A DNA stretch of 13,514 nt from DATAFT01 sp035544635 (GTDB lineage: Bacteria; Acidobacteriota; Thermoanaerobaculia; Multivoradales; Multivoraceae), in the NCBI GenBank assembly GCA_035544635.1, contig DATKDQ010000437.1, forward strand, positions 1-13,514, given 5' to 3'. The notes under the pieces are model-generated. The model made no database searches and was not told where the DNA came from. It worked only from the letters and a program-made list of their open reading frames with translations. Below are positions 1 to 6,837 of this stretch, piece after piece; the first letter of the stretch is position 1; every line of letters starts with the position of its first letter. Made by a program: the position numbers and the translations under genes.

Positions 1-14
1 GAAACGAGGTGTCG

Positions 15-1001
15 ATGGTCGAACAGGTGCTGCGCTCGCTCTATCGGGTCGTGGTTCCCCTCCCGGGGAGCCCGCTCAAGGAGCTCAACTCCTACGTTCT
101 CACCGGTCCCGACCGCAACCTCGTCATCGACACCGGCATGAATCGTCCCGAGTGCCTGGCGGCGCTCGAGTCCGGGCTCACCGACATCGGGATCGACCTC
201 GATCGCACCGACTTCCTCGCCACCCATCTGCACGCCGATCATCATGGTCTGATTCCGACCCTGCTGCGGCCGGGACGGCGCGCCTTCATGGGCGCAGTCG
301 ACGCCGGGCACATGCACCGCGGCTTCGGCTGGTCGACCGACAGCCCGATGGGCCGCTACATGGCGCGCAGCGGCTTCCCGGCCGACGACCTCGTCGCCTC
401 GTTCGAGAACCATCCCGGGTTCAAGTTTCGGCCCGACCGAGTCGTGGAGTACGAGCGGCTGTACGAAGGCGACGTGATCGAGATCGGCGACTATCGGCTG
501 CGCGTGATCGACACCCCCGGGCACACGCACGGACACATCTCACTCCATGATCCCGAGCAGCGGCTGTTCATCGCTGGCGATCACGTGCTCGGCGACATCA
601 CCCCGAACATCCAGGCGTGGTCGGACGACGACGATCCGCTGGCCGACTATCTGGCGAGCCTGGAGAAGGTACAGGCGCTCGACGTCGAGCTGTGCCTGCC
701 CGGCCACCGCCGGCTGATCCACCAGTTCCATCAGCGGACGCGCGAGCTGGCCGAGCACCACCACCAGCGTGCGGCCGAGATCGTCGACGTGCTCTCCGCC
801 CAAGGTCCGCAGAACGCCTACGACACGGCGGCGCGCATGACCTGGGACATCGTCGCCCGCTCCTGGGAGGAGTTCCCGATCCTGCAGCGCTGGTTCGCGA
901 CCGGCGAGGCGATCGCGCACCTGCGCTTCCTCGAGGAGCAGGGCAGGGTGGGGCGCCGGGACGCGGGCGAGCAGATCGTCTATTCGACGGCAGGGCTGTA
1001 G
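15..1001 (+). CDS. MBL-fold metallo-hydrolase (LACTB2/glyoxalase II-like)
   Basis: Probable soluble zinc-dependent hydrolase of the metallo-beta-lactamase superfamily; the substrate cannot be told. Numbered from the ATG at 15, the first metal motif is HLHADHH, giving His71, His73, Asp75 and His76. His170 lies in DTPGHTHGH, Asp189 in IAGDHV and His231 in LPGHRR, so the full binuclear metal ligand set is present. The C-terminal 90 or so residues are helical and charged and fit the winged-helix tail common in LACTB2-like members. The start is a choice: GAGG at 6-9 sits 5 nt before the ATG at 15, whereas a GTG at 9 in the same frame would have no visible ribosome site. The frame stays open to the window edge, so an upstream start cannot be excluded. 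The next gene follows after 12 bp, so the two are probably co-transcribed. Family assignment is firm; the physiological role is unknown. Confidence 0.9.
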   Translation: MVEQVLRSLYRVVVPLPGSPLKELNSYVLTGPDRNLVIDTGMNRPECLAALESGLTDIGIDLDRTDFLATHLHADHHGLIPTLLRPGRRAFMGAVDAGHMHRGFGWSTDSPMGRYMARSGFPADDLVASFENHPGFKFRPDRVVEYERLYEGDVIEIGDYRLRVIDTPGHTHGHISLHDPEQRLFIAGDHVLGDITPNIQAWSDDDDPLADYLASLEKVQALDVELCLPGHRRLIHQFHQRTRELAEHHHQRAAEIVDVLSAQGPQNAYDTAARMTWDIVARSWEEFPILQRWFATGEAIAHLRFLEEQGRVGRRDAGEQIVYSTAGL

Positions 1002-1013
1002 GCTCGGGTCGCC

Positions 1014-1592
1014 ATGCACGCAACCTCAGAGGCAGCGCCTGGTATCGAGGCCGTCCGGCGCGGCGCCGTCCTCGCGTCTCTCGCGCTCGTCCTGCTCGCG
1101 GGCTCTGCCGCGGCGCAGCGCGAGACCACCTGCCGCGATCGTGAGCCCGCCGCGGCGAGCGTCGAGATCGCCGGACCGGATGAGCCGGGAGAGCGGCTCA
1201 CGATCACCGGCCGGGTCTTGGTAGGACCCGATCGGACCCCGAGCCCGGGCGCCCGGGTCCTCGCGTACCACACCGACGCGCGCGGCTACTACTCGGACGG
1301 GGGCATGGACGAGCGCAACGCGCGGCTCTGCGGCGTTCTACGCGCCGACTCCGAGGGTCGCTACCGGTTCGAGACCATCCGGCCGGCGCACTACGCCACC
1401 GGTGGACCGCCCGCGCACGTCCACTTCGAGGTCACGCTCCAGGACGCGCCGATGCGCCGGTTCACGCTCGAGTTCGAGGGCGATCCCAGGCTCGGAGACC
1501 AGCGCGCTGGCGAGCGCTGGGAGACGGTACGTCCGGTTCTCGACAGCGGCAGCGGCAAGCTCGAGGTCGAGCGCGATCTCTGGGTGCGCTGA
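1014..1592 (+). CDS. exported intradiol ring-cleavage dioxygenase-like protein
   Basis: Non-heme Fe(III) intradiol dioxygenase fold, the family of protocatechuate 3,4- and catechol 1,2-dioxygenases, which open catechol rings between the two hydroxyls. The central beta-sandwich pattern is present: GRVLVGPDRTPSPGARV at about 66-82, a Tyr in ARGYYS (Tyr93, perhaps Tyr92), Tyr127 in TIRPAHY, then His135 and His137 in PPAHVHFEV. These four would be the iron ligands. At 192 residues it is close to a single protocatechuate dioxygenase subunit. Residues 14-34 (RR, a hydrophobic stretch, then GSAAA before Gln) look like a Sec signal peptide, so the protein is probably periplasmic, unlike the classical cytoplasmic enzymes. 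No strong ribosome site precedes the ATG. It ends 5 bp before the convergent glnE stop. The true substrate is unknown and a non-catabolic role is possible. Confidence 0.85.
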   Translation: MHATSEAAPGIEAVRRGAVLASLALVLLAGSAAAQRETTCRDREPAAASVEIAGPDEPGERLTITGRVLVGPDRTPSPGARVLAYHTDARGYYSDGGMDERNARLCGVLRADSEGRYRFETIRPAHYATGGPPAHVHFEVTLQDAPMRRFTLEFEGDPRLGDQRAGERWETVRPVLDSGSGKLEVERDLWVR

Positions 1593-1597
1593 CGCGT

Positions 1598-4500
1598 TCA
1601 CCGAGCGGCGAGGCGCGCGAGGACCGCCTCGTAGATCTCGCGCACCCGCCCGGTGTGCTCTCCGTACGCTTCCTTCAGGCTCGCTGCCGCCGGGTGAGGC
1701 AGGCCCATCCGCTTCCCCACCGGATCGAGTCGCTCCGCCTCGTCCGGAAGCGCGCTCACGTTGGCATCGACGTCGGTGCGCGCGAAGAGCTCGAGGCGCC
1801 GCAGGAACGAGTACGCCCCACGTAGATCCCGGAGCTCCGCATCCTCGATCGACGGCGTACCGGCCAGGCGATCGAGCAGCTCGTGCGTGTCCGCGACGCG
1901 GATCTCCTCGCGGTGATGCCCTTCGCGGATCTGGATCATCTGCAGCGCGAAGTCGACGTCGGCGAGGCCGCCGCGGCCGACCTTGAGCTCGAGGTGCCGG
2001 CCTCCGGGCTGCGTCAGCTCGCGCTCCATCCGCCGGCGAATGTCGGCCATGACGGCAGGGATCCGCTGGTCCCACGGTCCGTAGACGAAGCCGCTCACCG
2101 CCGCCTCGACGCGCGCTGCGAGCGAGCGCGAGCCGGCTACCAGGCGGCCGCGGGTCCAGGCCAGACGCTCCCAGATCTCCGCCCGCTCGCCGAGGTAGCG
2201 CTCGAACGCGAGGAGCGGCATGGCGAGCGCGCCCTTCTTGCCTTCAGGGCGCAGCCGCGTATCGACCTGGTAGGCGACGCCGTCGGCGGTCGGCTCCTCG
2301 AGGCACCGCTCGAACGCAGCGACGAAGTCCTGGCGAGCCATGAACGTCGCGGAATCGGACGGGTCGCCGTCATACACCACCACCAGATCGAGATCCGAAT
2401 GGACGGTCAGCTCGCGACTGCCGAGCTTCCCGAGCGCGAAGATCGCCCAGTCGGGCTCGCCGCTCGACGCCGGCGGAGCCGACCAGGCGGCCGCGGACGC
2501 CACGCAACACTCGGCCAGCAGTGACAGTCGCCGGTGGAGGAGCTGCCGGTCGCCCGACTGCGTGCCGGGAGCGCCGCCGTCCGGGCCGCCGTCGACCGGG
2601 CCACTCCCCCCCGCCCCGCCATGAGCGTCCCCGGAGGCCACCCACTGGATCAGGATCCTCAGCTCCTCGACGGCCTTGAACCGCCGGATCTCTCGGGCCC
2701 GATCCGGCGGCTCCACGTGGGCGAGCGCGTCGCGGTAGCGGGCACGCAGGCGGTCGAGCTCGGGCAGCGGCTCGGCCAGCGAGTCGAGCAGCTCGGGATG
2801 CCGGACCAGGCGCGACGCGGCGAGGTCGCCCAGGTCGAGAGTCGCGATCAGGAGGTCGCGCAAGGGCTCGCTCTCGAGCAGCGTCCGGTAGAAGGACGCG
2901 GGAGCGCCGGTGCGCTCCGTGAGCTGCTCGAAGCGGATCAGCGCCTGGCCCGGGCGGCCGCACCGGGCCACCCGCGCCAGCAGCTCGGGCAGAAGGTTGG
3001 CCAGCACATTGCGCGCCATCGAGCGCGACGGCGCGAGAGCGGTCGCCTGATCCAGGGCGCGGATGGCGTCGAGCGCGGCTTCCGGGGCGGACAGGCCGTG
3101 CTCGGCGAGCAGCTCGATCGCCTCTTCCCGTGACGCCTCCTCGGAGAGCACGCGGAACCACTGCCGGCTCCTGAAGTCGTGCGCCCCGGGGCGGCGCTCG
3201 AACAGCGCGTGGAAGATCTCGTGCACGCTGCCCCGTCGCGCCTCGAGCTCGGCTTCCAGCTCGGCGCGATCCGCGAGGCCGAGACGGCGCGCGCAGATGT
3301 TGAGCTCGCGGTCGACCCGCGACAGCGTGTGCGTCTGCTGCTCCTGGACGATCTGGAGCCGATGCTCGAGCGTGCGCAGGAACACGTAGGCCGAGGCGAG
3401 CGCCGAGCGCGCCTCCTCGCCGATCAGCCCGGCGCGCTCGAGCGCGTCGAGCGCGCCGAGCGTCGAGGCGCGCCGCAGGTCGGGGTCGCGCGCGCCGTAG
3501 GTGAGCTGAAGGACCTGAGCGAAGACCTCGATCTCACGGATGCCGCCGCGGCCGATCTTGACGTCGCGGTCGAGGTCGGGCTGCTGCTGCTCGGAGCGCC
3601 GCTTGTGGAGGAAGATCTCCTCGAGCGCGGCATGGTCGAGGTAGCGCCGGTAGACGAAGGGCTCGACCAGCTCGACGAAGCGCGCGCCCAGCCCGCGATC
3701 GCCCGCGATCGGCCTCGCCTTGAGCAGCGCGAAGCGCTCGAAGGTCTCGCCCCAGTTGTCGTAGTACTGGGCGTGCTGGCGCAGCGAGTAGGCGATGTTC
3801 CCGCGGCGTCCCATCGGTCGTAGGCGCAGATCGACCCGATAGAGATAGCTCTCGTCGGTGAACTCGGTCATCGCCTTGACCAGGGCGCGGCCCAGCTTCT
3901 GGAAGAGCTGGTGCGCCGCGCCATCTTCCTCGTCGTCCGGCTCGTAGACGAACAGGAGGTCGATGTCGGAGCTGTAGTTGAGCTCGCGTCCGCCGAGCTT
4001 GCCCATGCCGATGACGGCGAAGGTGCCGGGCAGCGGCCGCTCGCCGCGCGCGTCGAGCCCGGCCGAATCGGCAATCGTCCGCATCGCGATGCGCAGCGCA
4101 CGTTCGGTGACCACGTCGGCAAGATCGGAGACCTGGGCGGTGGCCGACTCGAGCGTCTCGCGCCCCAGGATGTCGCGCGCCGCGATGCGCAGGATCTCGC
4201 GCCGCTTGAACCGCCGCAGCACGTCGCCACGCCCGCTCGCGGTCGCAACCGGCGCCAGCAGGAGGTCCACCTCCTCGGCCAGGTCCTCGGCCTCCGGCGC
4301 GGGGCGCTCGAACTGCGACACCAGCCAGTGGAAGTACTCCGGGTTGCGGATCAGGATCTCGGACAGGAAGGGCGAGGTGCCCATCACCTCGATCAGCACG
4401 CCGAGAGCGCGCGGATCGTCGGCGAGATAGCGCAGGAAGGCGGCGCGCGGTACCCGGGTCGCGACGTAGCGCGAGAACGCGACCACGGCGGTGTCGGGAT

Positions 4501-4702
4501 CGGCGGCGCGGGTCAGAGCGTCGAGCAGCGTGTCGGCGAGCGCGCCGAGCGCCTCGCGGGCGGGCAGCTCGTCGGCCAGGGCCTGCAGATGCTGGTCGGC
4601 CGCCCCTGGATCCTCCAGCCCGAACGAGCGCAGGTAGTCGCGCGCCTCCTCCTCGCCGAGGGTCGGCGAGAGGAAGAGGTCCGAGGGGGCGATGGGAGGC
4701 AA
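1598..4702 (-). CDS. glnE: bifunctional glutamine synthetase adenylyltransferase / adenylyl-removing enzyme
   Basis: GlnE attaches AMP to a tyrosine of glutamine synthetase when glutamine is plentiful and removes it by phosphorolysis when nitrogen is short, under PII control. The 1034-residue product has the expected duplicated architecture. The N-terminal (removing) nucleotidyltransferase has GKLGGRELN at 234-242 and catalytic Asp246/Asp248 in SSDIDLLF. The C-terminal (adenylylating) domain has GKLGSRELT at 758-766 and Asp770/Asp772 in HSDLDLVV. Each is followed by an RLRP motif (at about 292 and 816) and a KxGRGGxxxxE/D motif (383-391 and 907-916). A Gly/Asp-rich stretch at about 691-718 lies in the linker between the halves. 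The start is TTG at 4702 with no convincing ribosome site, so it is uncertain. The gene lies 109 bp downstream of glnA on the same strand, so enzyme and modifier may be co-transcribed, although hairpins intervene. Confidence 0.96.
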   Translation of the reverse strand: MPPIAPSDLFLSPTLGEEEARDYLRSFGLEDPGAADQHLQALADELPAREALGALADTLLDALTRAADPDTAVVAFSRYVATRVPRAAFLRYLADDPRALGVLIEVMGTSPFLSEILIRNPEYFHWLVSQFERPAPEAEDLAEEVDLLLAPVATASGRGDVLRRFKRREILRIAARDILGRETLESATAQVSDLADVVTERALRIAMRTIADSAGLDARGERPLPGTFAVIGMGKLGGRELNYSSDIDLLFVYEPDDEEDGAAHQLFQKLGRALVKAMTEFTDESYLYRVDLRLRPMGRRGNIAYSLRQHAQYYDNWGETFERFALLKARPIAGDRGLGARFVELVEPFVYRRYLDHAALEEIFLHKRRSEQQQPDLDRDVKIGRGGIREIEVFAQVLQLTYGARDPDLRRASTLGALDALERAGLIGEEARSALASAYVFLRTLEHRLQIVQEQQTHTLSRVDRELNICARRLGLADRAELEAELEARRGSVHEIFHALFERRPGAHDFRSRQWFRVLSEEASREEAIELLAEHGLSAPEAALDAIRALDQATALAPSRSMARNVLANLLPELLARVARCGRPGQALIRFEQLTERTGAPASFYRTLLESEPLRDLLIATLDLGDLAASRLVRHPELLDSLAEPLPELDRLRARYRDALAHVEPPDRAREIRRFKAVEELRILIQWVASGDAHGGAGGSGPVDGGPDGGAPGTQSGDRQLLHRRLSLLAECCVASAAAWSAPPASSGEPDWAIFALGKLGSRELTVHSDLDLVVVYDGDPSDSATFMARQDFVAAFERCLEEPTADGVAYQVDTRLRPEGKKGALAMPLLAFERYLGERAEIWERLAWTRGRLVAGSRSLAARVEAAVSGFVYGPWDQRIPAVMADIRRRMERELTQPGGRHLELKVGRGGLADVDFALQMIQIREGHHREEIRVADTHELLDRLAGTPSIEDAELRDLRGAYSFLRRLELFARTDVDANVSALPDEAERLDPVGKRMGLPHPAAASLKEAYGEHTGRVREIYEAVLARLAAR

Positions 4703-4723
4703 GCGGGACCGCGGGTCGTTGAC

Positions 4724-4741
4724 CGGCCGCAGGAGCGGCCG
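4724..4741 (-). terminator. small GC hairpin between glnA and glnE
   Basis: CGGCCGC and GCGGCCG form a perfect 7-bp stem around a 4-nt loop, 22 nt upstream of the glnE start. There is no T-run on the minus strand. It could be part of a glnA 3' end structure or a glnE leader hairpin that hides the translation start. Confidence 0.35.
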
Positions 4742-4757
4742 ATCGGGGTGTCGGCCG

Positions 4758-4795
4758 GGGACCCGGCCGGGCTCGCCGTCCCGGCGCCGGGTCCC
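4758..4795 (-). terminator. hairpin just downstream of glnA, possible (partial) terminator
   Basis: GGGACCCGGC (4758-4767) and GCCGGGTCCC (4786-4795) form a perfect 10-bp stem with an 18-nt loop, starting 17 nt after the glnA stop in the minus direction. No T-tract follows, so it is not a classical intrinsic terminator. It could attenuate read-through into glnE or protect the glnA mRNA 3' end, which would lower GlnE relative to GlnA. Confidence 0.5.
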
Positions 4796-4811
4796 GGCTC
4801 GAGGTCGAGGA

Positions 4812-6227
4812 TCAGATGTCGAAGTAGAGCGCGTACTCCCACGGATGCGGGCGCAGGCGAATGGCGTCGACCTCCTTCGAGCGCTTGTAGTCGAGCCAGA
4901 CCTCGATCACATCCTGGGTGAACACGTCACCCTTGAGCAGGAAGTCGTGATCCTTCTCCAGCGCGTCCAGCACGACGTCCAGGCTGCCCGGAGCCTTGGC
5001 CACCTTGGCCAGGTCCTCGGGCTCGAGGTCGTAGAGGTCCTTGTCCATCGGCGCCGGCGGCATGATCTTGTTCTGAATGCCGTCGAGGCCGGCCATGAGC
5101 AGCGCGCTGAACGCGAGGTAGCCATTCGCCGACGGGTCGGGGAACCGCACCTCGATGCGCTTCGCCTTCTCGCTGCGCGAGTAGGCGGGGATGCGCACCG
5201 CGGCCGAGCGGTTGCGCTGCGAGTAAATGAGGTTGATCGGCGCCTCGTAGCCCGGTACCAGCCTGCGGTAAGAGTTCGTCGTCGGCGCGCAGAACGCGAG
5301 CAGCGCGGGAGCGTGCTTGAGAATGCCGCCGATGTAGTGGAGCGCGGCCTTCGACAGGTCGGCGTAGGTGCCGCCCTCGAAGAACAGGTTCTTCTTGCCC
5401 TTCCACAGGCTCTGGTGCACGTGCATGCCGGAACCGTTGTCCTGGAAAATCGGCTTCGGCATCAGCGTGACCGTCTTGCCGTGGCGGCGCGCCACGTTCT
5501 TGATCACGTACTTGAACTTGAGCAGTTTGTCGGCCATGTTCCGGAGCGAGTCGAAGCGCATGTCGATCTCGGCCTGGCCCGCGGTCGCCACCTCGTGATG
5601 GTGCACCTCGACGTGGACGCCGATCGACTCCAGCGTCAGCATCATCTCGGTGCGCAGGTCCTGGTGGCTGTCGGTCGGTGGCACCGGGAAGTAGCCCTCC
5701 TTGTACCGCGGCTTGTAGCCCAGGTTCGGCTTCTCCTCCTTGCCGCTGTTCCAGAAGCCCTCGGTGGCGTCGAGGAAGTAGTAGCCGTAGTTGTAGGACT
5801 GGTCGTAGCGGACGTCGTCGAGGATGAAGAACTCGGGCTCCGGCCCGAAGTAGGCGACGTCGGCGATGCCGGTGGACTTGAGGTAGCTCTCCGCCTTGGT
5901 CGCGATGTAACGCGGGTCTCGTGAGTAGGACTCGCCGGTGACCGGATCCCGGACGTCACAGATCAGGACCAGCGTAGGCACAGCGGCGAACGGGTCGACG
6001 AACGCGGACGCGGGATCCGGAAACAGGAGCATGTCGCTCTCCTGGATCGCCTGGAACCCGCGAATCGAGGAGCCGTCGAAGCCGATGCCCTCGTCGAAGA
6101 CGTCGACCGCGAACTCCCTGGTCGAGACCGTGAAGTGCTGCCACGTGCCGGGCAGATCGACGAATCGCAGATCGATCGCCTTGACCGACTGGTCCTTGAT
6201 CAGAGACATCACTTCCTGGGGCTTCAT
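4812..6227 (-). CDS. glnA: type I glutamine synthetase
   Basis: Catalyses ATP-dependent joining of ammonium to glutamate to give glutamine; acts as a cytoplasmic dodecamer. The 471 residues match the usual length (about 470). The N-terminal beta-grasp carries GFDGSSIRGF (49-58), with the Asp and Ser of the ammonium site. The metal and substrate ligands are in FGPEPEFF (Glu130, Glu132), EVHHHEVATAGQAEI (about 207-221), NGSGMHVHQS (264-273; His269 and His271), NSYRRLVPGYEAP (318-330, the flap) and RNRSAAVRIP (338-347). KDLYDL at 396-401 places Tyr399 at the adenylylation site, so this is the covalently regulated GSI-beta form, which fits glnE next door. AAAGGAG (6238-6244 read on the minus strand) lies 10 nt before the ATG. 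A 277-bp leader with duplicated hairpins separates it from glnB. I found no clear sigma-54 site in that leader, so its promoter is unresolved. Confidence 0.98.
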   Translation of the reverse strand: MKPQEVMSLIKDQSVKAIDLRFVDLPGTWQHFTVSTREFAVDVFDEGIGFDGSSIRGFQAIQESDMLLFPDPASAFVDPFAAVPTLVLICDVRDPVTGESYSRDPRYIATKAESYLKSTGIADVAYFGPEPEFFILDDVRYDQSYNYGYYFLDATEGFWNSGKEEKPNLGYKPRYKEGYFPVPPTDSHQDLRTEMMLTLESIGVHVEVHHHEVATAGQAEIDMRFDSLRNMADKLLKFKYVIKNVARRHGKTVTLMPKPIFQDNGSGMHVHQSLWKGKKNLFFEGGTYADLSKAALHYIGGILKHAPALLAFCAPTTNSYRRLVPGYEAPINLIYSQRNRSAAVRIPAYSRSEKAKRIEVRFPDPSANGYLAFSALLMAGLDGIQNKIMPPAPMDKDLYDLEPEDLAKVAKAPGSLDVVLDALEKDHDFLLKGDVFTQDVIEVWLDYKRSKEVDAIRLRPHPWEYALYFDI

Positions 6228-6250
6228 CGAACCTGTTCTCCTTTCGGTTC

Positions 6251-6375
6251 GCTCCGGGCGTGGTTCTTACCACGCCCTCCGCTCACATCATTCTGGCGCG
6301 GCGGACCGCGCTCGCTACGGGCGTGGTCTTACCACGCCCTCCGCTCACATCCCTCTCGCGCGGTGGACCGCGCTC
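6251..6375 (-). repeat. tandem double-hairpin repeat in the glnA leader
   Basis: Two adjacent copies, 63 bp (6251-6313) and 62 bp (6314-6375), differ by a few substitutions and one deleted base. Each contains hairpin A, GGGCGTGGT/ACCACGCCC, a perfect 9-bp stem at 6256-6277 (4-nt loop) and 6319-6339 (3-nt loop). Each also contains hairpin B, GCGCGG/CCGCGC, at 6296-6311 and 6358-6373; in copy 2 a C-to-T change adds a seventh pair. Stems are preserved while the differences fall mainly in loops and spacers. The array ends 24 nt before the glnA start codon in the direction of transcription, so it is probably in the glnA 5' leader or in a glnB-glnA read-through transcript. It may be a regulatory RNA structure, a processing or attenuation site, or a REP-like dispersed palindrome. 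I do not recognise it as a named riboswitch. The rest of the 277-bp gap (6376-6504) shows no gene or clear promoter. Confidence 0.75.
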
Positions 6376-6504
6376 GCTCCGCTTTCCCGCGCGACCAGAG
6401 CACGTCGCACACGAAGGTACGCACGCCTTGCGCGCCGCCCGCACGGCTCTCCGATCTTGATTCCTGACCGGCTGTGTCCCCGGTGGCCGCGCCGTCCAGG
6501 CTGA

Positions 6505-6837
6505 TCAGACGATATCCCGCTCGCCGGTGCGGATATTGTAGCCATGCTCCACCGGAATCACAAAGACGCGTCCGTCGCCGATCTCGCCTGTGCGCGCAGC
6601 TCCCATGATGGCGCGGATGGCCGGCTCGACCATGTCGTCGGCCACCACCACCTCGATCTCCATCTTCGGCAGCAGGTTCACGACGTACTCCTTGCCGCGG
6701 TAGACCGCGGTATGTCCCTTCTGGCGGCCATGGCCGCGCACCTCCGTGACCGTCATCCCCGAGAGGTTCAGCTTCGACAGCGCGTCCTTGATGTCGTCGA
6801 CCTTGTTCGGCCGGACGATGGCCTTAACCAGTTTCAT
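6505..6837 (-). CDS. glnB: P-II family nitrogen regulator (GlnB/GlnK)
   Basis: Trimeric signal protein that binds ATP/ADP and 2-oxoglutarate, carries the glutamine signal through uridylylation, and acts on GlnE, NtrB-type kinases and Amt channels. It is 110 residues long (family about 112). The T-loop GHTAVYRGKEYVVNLLP has the uridylylation residue Tyr51. The signature TGEIGDGRVFVIPV is at 83-96, and a basic C-terminal stretch NIRTGERD follows at 101-108. Residue 54 is Asn, as I recall for E. coli GlnK rather than GlnB, so GlnK may be the better name; the neighbouring amt genes agree, but phylogeny would be needed. The start codon lies inside the last 14 nt of glnD. A strong GGAGGGGAG sits just upstream of the ATG, within glnD, indicating translational coupling. 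Expression therefore probably depends on the glnD transcript. Confidence 0.96.
   Translation of the reverse strand: MKLVKAIVRPNKVDDIKDALSKLNLSGMTVTEVRGHGRQKGHTAVYRGKEYVVNLLPKMEIEVVVADDMVEPAIRAIMGAARTGEIGDGRVFVIPVEHGYNIRTGERDIV

Noticed and set aside
4758..4795. Strong rho-independent terminator after glnA
   Set aside because: The stem is perfect but the loop is 18 nt and no T-run follows, so only a possible terminator is claimed.
3911..5924. Long plus-strand open frames opposite glnE and glnA (336 and 410 codons)
   Set aside because: They are antisense shadows of conserved genes, with Val/Glu/Arg/Leu-rich low-complexity products and no motifs.
6228..6504. Sigma-54 promoter for glnA
   Set aside because: I looked for GG-N10-GC with flanking TTGC on the minus strand and found no acceptable match, so none is annotated.
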